From: a virus
Direction: 5' to 3' (one strand)
Virus record (IMG/VR): IMGVR_UViG_3300010392_000868
Span: 1-24,712 of that record
Length of the DNA stretch: 24,712 bases
The notes under the pieces: generated by a model
Told to the model about the DNA's origin: nothing
Database searches by the model: none
What the model saw: only the letters and a program-made list of their open reading frames with translations
Part shown: positions 15,183 through 23,000 of the stretch, piece by piece
Position numbering within the stretch: position 1 is the stretch's first letter
How the letters are laid out: each line of letters opens with the position of its first letter
Program-made: the position numbers and the translations under genes

Positions 15183-17693
15183 ATGACCGGAGCAGTAAAA
15201 TCTTTTACAAAAGCTGTAGATGGTGCTTTAGGTACTAATTTTACTGGTGCTGTTAATTGGGTCGAAGATAATGTTCTTCAACCTCTTGAAGAAGTAGGTT
15301 TAGCTCTTATAGGAGTTGGTTCTCAATTTTTAACTTTTATATGGGAAGAAGTTGGGTATCCTGTTGTTAGATGGTTTTTTGCTGCATTAGGATTTACTGG
15401 TGAAACTGTTTATGCAACACAATCAGTAACTGTTCCTTTATTAAAAGATCCTGTACGAGATAATCTTACTCTGGCTGTTGTTCGAGCAATTCGAAATGAA
15501 ACAGATCTTGTTGAGGAAATTCAAGCTACTTTAACCACAACTCTAGTTAATTCAATTAATTTATATTTATCTCGTGGACGTAATGATTATATATATGGTC
15601 TTCCTACTATTGTAAGTGGATTTCAATCTGTAAATATACCTGCGATCACAGAAGCAATTGAAAGTGAAATTGGTGAAGATGTTATTGTAGATTCAGCTTT
15701 TTTGGATCTTCCTCAAGCAGCTATATGGGTAAAGTACTGGCTTCAAGAAAATCATAATTATACTGAAGCTGATAATTATTTATATAATCCTCCCGATCCT
15801 GTTCCCTGGATTTATAATGGATTTCATAATGATCCTCCTTCTGATACTTTTGTTGTAGATCTTAAACGCCTTCAACAAGATTCTGGTGTACATTCTGGTA
15901 TTACAAGTCCAACACTAAATGTTCCAGGGGCAGGATGGACAGTAAATGAATGGGTAGGAGAATTAGTATTAAATCTAACTGATGGAAGTTCAGGAATTGT
16001 TACTTCAAATACAACTGATACGATTACTGCTTCTTTAGCTGGAGGTACTTCTAATAATTGGGAAGTAACCGATTTATATTATATTGATAAAGAAATTTAT
16101 GATGTCTTTTATGAAGAAGCTCCTGCTCTTAAATTTGATCTTTATTACAATGTAAATTATCGAAAACTTACTGATTTATTAACTACTAGATATTGGCTTT
16201 ATGAAAAAGATGAAGGATCATATCCTGATCTTGATACAGGAGCAGCAACAGAAGCTATTAATTCTACAATAGATCATAAACAATCATATATGCTTCCTAT
16301 TATTCCATTAAGAGAGCATTTTAAAAGTGTTAATAAAAGTAAAGAAGCCAAAGAATATAAAAGTTCTAAAAGAATGTTGGATGTTTTAAATTTAGATATA
16401 GATTATCTTATTGATGAAATAGAAGGAAATGAGGCTATTGATCAAATATCTAATGCTTATGTTTTATTTGCAATTAATCTTAAAACAAAAAGTGATGGTG
16501 GGAAAAAAGCATTATTTTCTATATTTTTTGATGCACATAAATATGCCATCGTAGGACAACAACAATTTAATGCACATCCACAAGCTGCAACACCTTTATT
16601 TAATTCATTACATATAAAAGAGCAACAATATAATTTTGCATTTAAATATGATTACATAACTTTAAATAAGAAAAGTGGAAAGATTGCAGATGTAGGTAAA
16701 TGTACAGTAGAGATAGTTATCTTGCCTAATACGTCAGAAGAACGTGATGATGACTATCAAATAATTAGTCAAGCTCGTATTAATAGTCATATTATTCTTC
16801 AACATCAAGTTTCTGAAGGTACATATCTTGAATTAGTAGTTCAAGGTCCATTTATGATGGTTAATATTCAAAGAGAGAATTCAAATGAATTTGATCATAA
16901 ATTAATACAGTTAAGTAATGATGAGGAGGAAATGAAGAATTTTAGTATTCCTCTTCCTGGCTCACTATTTAGTGGATTCTTAAGCCATTATGAACAAGAA
17001 CAATTAATCAATGATTCTTTATCAATGGTTCTATATGCATCTGAATCTCAATATCTTGAATGGTATGAGACTGAACGCTTCTTAAATTTTGTAGGAGATG
17101 TGTTATTTATAATTGGCGTTATTATGCTGATCTACGATTGGTCAGGTACAAGTACTAAAGCATTATGGGCATTGGCATATTACATCATGTATCAATATGC
17201 GATTTATATCGTCATGAAACGATTGATGGAAATTTATGCTGATAATAATAAAGCTAAATTAGCAATTCTAGCTGCCTACTTAGTAGCCTCATATTATGCT
17301 CCAGGTGGTGGATCAACAGGAATGAGTACAGCTGAAGCTCTCCTGTTTGGAGTGACTGCAGCACTTAAAGCAATAACTGTTGATATAGGGATTCAAGCTG
17401 AAACTCTGGCTGAAGAACAGGCAGCATTCCTCATAGATGCTGAAGAACGTCAGGAAGAGCTAGATAAGGCAGCTGCTTTACTAGATAACAATACTGGACT
17501 AGATTTATGGGAATTAGTGACATATTGGCCGATAGACAGTTATGAGAAGCCTGATGACTATTTTCAACGGACAATTCATACTCAAAATCCTGGAGTTCTA
17601 GTACTTGATCAAATAGATGGATTTCACGATAATTTACTAAAATTGCCTGAAGTAGATGTATATTCATTTCAGGCAGAATCTGTATATACTTAG
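15183..17693 (+). CDS. Large virion protein, N4 gp53-like position, membrane-active C-terminus
   Basis: The 836-residue protein sits where N4 has gp53. An N-terminal hydrophobic region (about 38-72: VGLALIGVGSQFLTFIWEEV and YPVVRWFFAALGF) precedes a large soluble part with Asn/Tyr-rich loops (NHNYTEADNYLYNPPDP near 200). The C-terminal quarter holds several membrane-type helices: about 634-655 (FVGDVLFIIGVIMLIYDW), 660-682, 692-706 and 718-738, followed by a charged helix (AEEQAAFLIDAEERQEELDK). A virion protein with such a cluster probably enters the host envelope during DNA ejection; that is inference. No enzymatic motif is recognised. TAG at 17691-17693 ends it. Confidence 0.7.
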   Translation: MTGAVKSFTKAVDGALGTNFTGAVNWVEDNVLQPLEEVGLALIGVGSQFLTFIWEEVGYPVVRWFFAALGFTGETVYATQSVTVPLLKDPVRDNLTLAVVRAIRNETDLVEEIQATLTTTLVNSINLYLSRGRNDYIYGLPTIVSGFQSVNIPAITEAIESEIGEDVIVDSAFLDLPQAAIWVKYWLQENHNYTEADNYLYNPPDPVPWIYNGFHNDPPSDTFVVDLKRLQQDSGVHSGITSPTLNVPGAGWTVNEWVGELVLNLTDGSSGIVTSNTTDTITASLAGGTSNNWEVTDLYYIDKEIYDVFYEEAPALKFDLYYNVNYRKLTDLLTTRYWLYEKDEGSYPDLDTGAATEAINSTIDHKQSYMLPIIPLREHFKSVNKSKEAKEYKSSKRMLDVLNLDIDYLIDEIEGNEAIDQISNAYVLFAINLKTKSDGGKKALFSIFFDAHKYAIVGQQQFNAHPQAATPLFNSLHIKEQQYNFAFKYDYITLNKKSGKIADVGKCTVEIVILPNTSEERDDDYQIISQARINSHIILQHQVSEGTYLELVVQGPFMMVNIQRENSNEFDHKLIQLSNDEEEMKNFSIPLPGSLFSGFLSHYEQEQLINDSLSMVLYASESQYLEWYETERFLNFVGDVLFIIGVIMLIYDWSGTSTKALWALAYYIMYQYAIYIVMKRLMEIYADNNKAKLAILAAYLVASYYAPGGGSTGMSTAEALLFGVTAALKAITVDIGIQAETLAEEQAAFLIDAEERQEELDKAAALLDNNTGLDLWELVTYWPIDSYEKPDDYFQRTIHTQNPGVLVLDQIDGFHDNLLKLPEVDVYSFQAESVYT

Positions 17694-17725
17694 CGATATA
17701 CAGAGTTAGATAAGAGGACAAAATC

Positions 17726-18163
17726 ATGGGCGATGAAAATAATCTTAGTGTCAATGTGGGGCAAGATAATATTGCAGAACGATTAGCAGCATTAACTAAT
17801 ACCCAAGCATTAGGGTCAGGAGAATTTTCTCCTACTGGAGCTGGGGATACTACTGGTATTGGTGGAGTAAAAACTAGCTTTGGTTCTAAACTTAGTCCTT
17901 ATATTCAGGGCTTCTCAGCATTAGCAAATGCTTATTTAGGGTATCAAAGTCTTCAGCTTGGTAAAAAACAATTTGGCCTTTTAGAGAGTACTACTAAGAA
18001 AAATCTCGCAAACCAAGCACTATTAACTAATGCTGAAAAGAATGCACAATTTGCTGCTCGTGAACGAGCAAGATTAGGATCTGAAGGCAATGAACCAGCT
18101 CTAGCTGCCAACCTTGCAAGATACCAAGCTGCAACTGATGTATCTGGAACTCTTGATACATAA
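17726..18163 (+). CDS. Small ejection/internal virion protein, N4 gp52-like
   Basis: The 145-residue protein contains IQGFSALANAYLGYQSLQLG then KKQFGLLESTTKKNLANQA and ARERARLGSEGN. The pattern A-x-A-YLGYQxLQLGKxQ..F....NLANQA...N......R.R is shared by small structural proteins of many short-tailed phages, encoded just before the large internal proteins; N4 gp52 occupies this slot. The first 50 residues are Gly/Thr-rich and probably flexible. AGAGGACAAAATC precedes the ATG. It likely joins the 836- and 636-residue neighbours in the ejection apparatus. Confidence 0.72.
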   Translation: MGDENNLSVNVGQDNIAERLAALTNTQALGSGEFSPTGAGDTTGIGGVKTSFGSKLSPYIQGFSALANAYLGYQSLQLGKKQFGLLESTTKKNLANQALLTNAEKNAQFAARERARLGSEGNEPALAANLARYQAATDVSGTLDT

Positions 18164-18173
18164 AGGTAACTTT

Positions 18174-18180
18174 TAGGAGG
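18174..18180 (+). promoter_or_regulatory. Strong ribosome binding site (TAGGAGG)
   Basis: TAGGAGG lies 5 bases before the ATG at 18186 and is the best Shine-Dalgarno match in the right half of the window. It fixes the start of the 636-residue gene. Confidence 0.8.
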
Positions 18181-18185
18181 CTATT

Positions 18186-20096
18186 ATGGCTTTAACGTGG
18201 AGAAATGTTACTGGTGTTAGTTCTAATGCAGGTACACAAGCAGTAGCTAATGCTGGAGATTTATTTAATAAAGCTTTTAGTAAAGCTGAAAAAATTGCTT
18301 CTGCCCATGATACAGAAGTACAACAACGAACAGATGCTTCTCTTCGTGATCAATTATCCGGTCTTACCTCTGAAGACCAACTAGATACTTTTAGACAAGA
18401 TTTATTATCACAAGGTACAGATCAGTATTCCCCTGGATTACTAGATAAACTAGTTGATGCCCAACGTCAGGACATTCGTGCTGAAGATGAATTTCAACGT
18501 ACTACTTTGCGTAGAGAAAGCAAAGAAAACTCCTTACGCCTTGCTAAAGAAACAGCAAGTATTGATCCTGAACTTGCTGGTAATCTTAAAGCTCATCAAG
18601 GCGCAATTGAGCATATAGAAGCTTTAGATCCTACTAATAGAGGATTATTTACTCTTAATAAATTAGGTAAAGTTGTTGTTGATAAGAAAGCTGATCCAAG
18701 TTTAGTTAATACTTTTATTGATAAAGCAAATGAATTAGGACGAGTTGAAATACCAACTGTTAAAGATCGTACTAAAGAATTAGCAGAAAGATTATCTGGA
18801 CCAGCATTTAGTGTTGAAGATCAAGAAAATGCTAGAAAATTTATGTTAGAAATAGCTAATCGTAAAGATCTTCCAGAAACTGCACGGGCTTCTATTACTG
18901 CTAATACTGAACAACAACTTGCTTTCCAGAAAGATGATATTAACCGTATTAACTCATTAGAAGCAGATTTACTTGCAGCTGTTGATAATCCTCAAAATCC
19001 ACGAGATAAAGGTAAAGAGAATTTAGATGCCATTAATTATTTACAACAAAATTTTAATGAAGGACATTTAAATCTTTTTGGTTATGGCAATGTCGAAGGC
19101 GGAAAAGAGCTAACTCAAAAAGCAGGTGGATGGTTAACTCAAGGTATTACTCGAGATGATGTTACTCATCAAATTAGTCCAACAATGCTGTATAACACTA
19201 TTGGAATTGCTGCTGATTTTGAACAAGATATGTTTGATGCAGCTGGAGTAGATATTGAAAAAATGGAGGATGCTTTAGTTGCTGAAGCTAAAAAGAGTCC
19301 TGTATCTACACCAGCACAACAAAGAGCTGCTATACGTTTACGAATTGGGGAAGAAAGACGTATATCACGTTTAACTACCCAACAAGGTATTAATAACTTT
19401 ATTCGTGAGGTTGATGCACAGAATGGAATTATTAACCCTAAACAGAATGCTTTTTTATATAGTCCTGAATTACAACGTACTTTTAAAGCTCATGATAGAG
19501 ATAAAGCTGCAACTTTTGCAAAAGAAGAAGAAGCAAAACAAAAAGCATTTGATCGTACTGTGCAACAAAATACACAGGATATTTCTGGATTAGGAACTGC
19601 TGCACCTGGAACTACCCCATTTGGTCCTGGTGGAAGTGGTACACCTTCTGCTGTTGCTGATGATCTTAAAGCATCACTTGCTGCTCCAACAGTAACTCCT
19701 AGAATTAAAGTTGTTCCTGCTAAACCAGGAGTGACAGCTCCTACAGCTATCGTGAAACAAAAAGAAGATGCTGTTGAAAAACAATTTACTCCTAATGCTG
19801 ACGATACTCGTCTAGAAGCATGGAATAAACGTAATAACAAAGCTAAAGCTATGTTGGAATTGCGTGATGATCCTGAGTATGCAGAAGCACAGAACAAATT
19901 AGCTCTCCAAAAAGCTCAAGAAGAAGCAGAAGCTGGACGTACACAAGATTTATTAAGACGATCTATTTCTGATGAAAGATTACGGAATAGTCCTGCTGTT
20001 AAAAAAATTCTACGCGAGCAACGAGAACGAGGTAAAGAAGAAGCTGCAGAAAGACGCAGAAAAGTAAAAGAGTTCTTCGGCTTTGGTGATTCTTAA
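18186..20096 (+). CDS. Large helical internal virion protein, N4 gp51-like position
   Basis: The 636-residue, mostly helical and charged protein lies directly before the virion RNA polymerase gene, as N4 gp51 does. It starts MALTWRNVTGVSSNAGTQA. Residues 40-115 are rich in Gln, Arg, Asp and Glu. From about 480 to 520 there is a Gly/Pro/Thr-rich linker (GLGTAAPGTTPFGPGGSGTP), and the last 60 residues are Arg/Glu-rich helix (RRSISDERLRNSP then REQRERGKEEAAERRRK). No lysozyme or transglycosylase motif is seen, unlike T7 gp16. By position it is an ejected partner of the polymerase. Its stop overlaps the next ATG (TAATG). Confidence 0.7.
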   Translation: MALTWRNVTGVSSNAGTQAVANAGDLFNKAFSKAEKIASAHDTEVQQRTDASLRDQLSGLTSEDQLDTFRQDLLSQGTDQYSPGLLDKLVDAQRQDIRAEDEFQRTTLRRESKENSLRLAKETASIDPELAGNLKAHQGAIEHIEALDPTNRGLFTLNKLGKVVVDKKADPSLVNTFIDKANELGRVEIPTVKDRTKELAERLSGPAFSVEDQENARKFMLEIANRKDLPETARASITANTEQQLAFQKDDINRINSLEADLLAAVDNPQNPRDKGKENLDAINYLQQNFNEGHLNLFGYGNVEGGKELTQKAGGWLTQGITRDDVTHQISPTMLYNTIGIAADFEQDMFDAAGVDIEKMEDALVAEAKKSPVSTPAQQRAAIRLRIGEERRISRLTTQQGINNFIREVDAQNGIINPKQNAFLYSPELQRTFKAHDRDKAATFAKEEEAKQKAFDRTVQQNTQDISGLGTAAPGTTPFGPGGSGTPSAVADDLKASLAAPTVTPRIKVVPAKPGVTAPTAIVKQKEDAVEKQFTPNADDTRLEAWNKRNNKAKAMLELRDDPEYAEAQNKLALQKAQEEAEAGRTQDLLRRSISDERLRNSPAVKKILREQRERGKEEAAERRRKVKEFFGFGDS

Positions 20097-23000
20097 TGGC
20101 TCAACAACCTACTCCTTATGGACAACAGGTATTAGCAAGTTTAGATTCTGATGTACAAGGTTTTGTCCCAGGTGATCCAGATTTAACTGCTGCCTTAACT
20201 CGGTTTCGTAATGAAGCTCAGGGGCGTGATATTGTGCCTGATGATTTACGCGCACAAGGGGTAACTTCGAACACTTCTATACCATCTGTTACATCAGATA
20301 CTCCTGAAGTAGCTCCATCGATAGATCTAGCAGCTGCTAAAGAAAAATTATCATTACCTCAACAAAAAGCTATTTCCCTTGATGAAGCAAAATCTAGATT
20401 ATTTGGAGGATCTACTGAACCTCAATTTAGTTTAGAAGAAGCTAAATCTTTATTAGGTGGTAAAGAACCTCCTGCTTTTAGTGTTGATGAAGCTAAAAAT
20501 ATTTTATCAGGAACTACTCCTCTTGATGCAACTGTTGCAGATAAACAAATAACAGTCGCAGCTAAAACTTTAGAAAAACAAGAATTATTTGGTGGTCCTG
20601 GATTGGGTGAAGTTCCACAGGAGTTCTTAACTGAAGAAGATCAAGCCAGAGCTATACAAAATGAACAAGAAGTAGAAGCTGCAAGGTTAGCTCAAACTGA
20701 ACGAGAAGCCAGAGCATTACTAACTGATGAAGAAGCAGATACTGTTGGTGGTTATATTGCTAATCTTGGTTTAACTTTCTTTTCAGGAGCTGCCACTGTT
20801 GTTGGAGACTTATTAAAAGCTCCTACACATGTTGCTGATTATTTAGATGGAAGAGGAATTACTGATGCTGATATTGGATTATATAATAGTATTGGACGTA
20901 AATTAGCTGCTGGTGAACAGTTATCTGAAGCAGAAGACGCATTTATTGCTACTGAAAAATACACTGACTTAGGTGATATTGAATCACGCAAAGAGTTTAT
21001 TAATGTTATTGATGGTGGACTAGAAACTATTTCTGGTTGGGTCAATGATAATAAAACAAGTAAAGCTTTAGCAAAACTTGGAAAGACATCTGAACAAGCT
21101 GCTGACTCCTTTATCAAAGGAGAATACATGGAAGGTATCAGTAAGTTTGCAGAAGGATTATTAACTCTTGCTGCAGATGATACAGGTGCTGCTGTTGAAC
21201 TAACTGTTAATTCACTTCCTCAAATGTTTGTATTAGCACGACAAGCAATTGTTGGTGTAGGTTCACTTGGTTTAAGTCAATATAGTGAAGCAATAAATGA
21301 CTTTGTTGAAGAACATGGTCGTCAACCTACTGAGGGAGAAAAAGCATTTGCAGGTATATTATCTTTCACTTCTGCTGGTCTTGATGCTCTTGGTGCTAAA
21401 TTTATTCTAGGAGCTAAAGCATTACCTGGAAATATTACTAAACTAGCTGCCAAGTTAGGATTAGAAGTTGCTAAGAAAACAGTTAAAGCAACTACAACAG
21501 CAGTTAAGCAAGCTAAGAAGGGTGCAATTAAAACAGTTGCTAAAGGAGCTGCTCAAACTGGTAAGTCAGTTGGTGTTGAAGGATTAACTGAAGGTAGCCA
21601 AGCATTCTTACAACAACAAGCTGCTAAACAAGATTTATCTGCAACAGATCTTCCTGAAATACTTACAGAAGCAACTGTAGGTGCAGTAGCAGGTGGAATT
21701 ATTTCTGGTGGTGTAGAGACAGTTAGAGCTACTCCTAAAGTTGTAAAAGAAACTGCAAAGACTACTAAGAAAGCAGCTCGTAAAGTTGGTATTGGTGATC
21801 CAACTAAAGTCATTACTCAGGCTAAAAAATCTGGTGATGTCGAATTAGGAATGAATACAATTCTAAAACTTAAGTTTGCAGACTTAACACCTGAAGAACA
21901 GGTAACACGAGTTGAAGAATATGAATCATTCCTTGAGACATTTGAGGCTAAAACAGAAGAAGAGATTTCAAATTTAGATCCTGAAACTGAATCAGATGCT
22001 ATACAAACAAAACAACGAACCATTACAGATTATAAACGCCGATTAGATCAATTGGTGCGTGAACAAGCACGAACAGAAAGTGGTCGTGTATTTAGAGAAG
22101 CTGTTGATATTCTTGATCCTCAAACAGTTACAACAACGGATGCTCAGGGTAAAAAAGTAACTTCAACCCCTGAACCTCGAACTAAAGAAGTTGTAGTTTC
22201 TGCTATTGATTCAATTATCGATAATATTCAAACCAGTGGTGATCTGTCTTTAAATCAAATTAATCGTACTCTGGGTAGTAAAGAATTCGATGATAATGCT
22301 ACAAACAAACAGAAAGAATTAGCTAAAGATTATAAAGAGTTTAAGGTAAATACGGAGACAGTTAAAAATTTACCTGAAGATGCACAAAAAAGCATTGAAG
22401 AAGTACACGAAGATATTCTTACAGGAGGAAAAGGGTTTGCAGGAATTAACCAGCATATGGCTAATTTCAAAAAGGCTTTAGTTGGTAAAAAGAAAATAGC
22501 TGCTCAAAATACTATTCGTCATTTACAGGATTTTAGACAAGAACTAAAAAATAAATTAGTTGATCCAGAAACTGGTTTAGAAATTAGTAATGCTCCTGTA
22601 TTTGTTGAAGCTGTTCAATCTGAGATTGCATTGCTTAGTTCTACCATTAATCAGATGAAGAACATGGGAATTGATGTTTTTGGTTTCAAGAAGGGAGTAG
22701 ATATACCTCCCGAAAAAGTTCCTGAGAAGCAGGAAAAAGGAGTTGAACCTGAAAAGAAAAAAGAAGCTAAACCTAAAGCTAAGGCCAAACCTGCAAAAAA
22801 GGAAAAAGTCACAAAGAAGAAAGAGGCAAAGCCTGAGCCTAAATCTAAACCTGAGCCTAAAGTTGAAACTGCTGTAGAACCAGTAGTTGAAACTAAAGCA
22901 AAACCTGTAGCTCAAGAAATTCCTAGTATCGATGGAAGTAATATTAATGAAGTATTAGCAATTTTAGAAAATCTTCCAGAAGAAGTTATTACTCAACGAG

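Noticed and set aside
19490-19897. 135-residue reverse-strand open frame
   Set aside because: It lies wholly inside the 636-residue virion gene, and the whole window is transcribed from the + strand; low-complexity Ala/Ser content indicates a shadow.
22577-22915. Phe/Arg-rich reverse-strand open frame
   Set aside because: It is the complement of the Lys/Pro/Glu linker in the polymerase gene.
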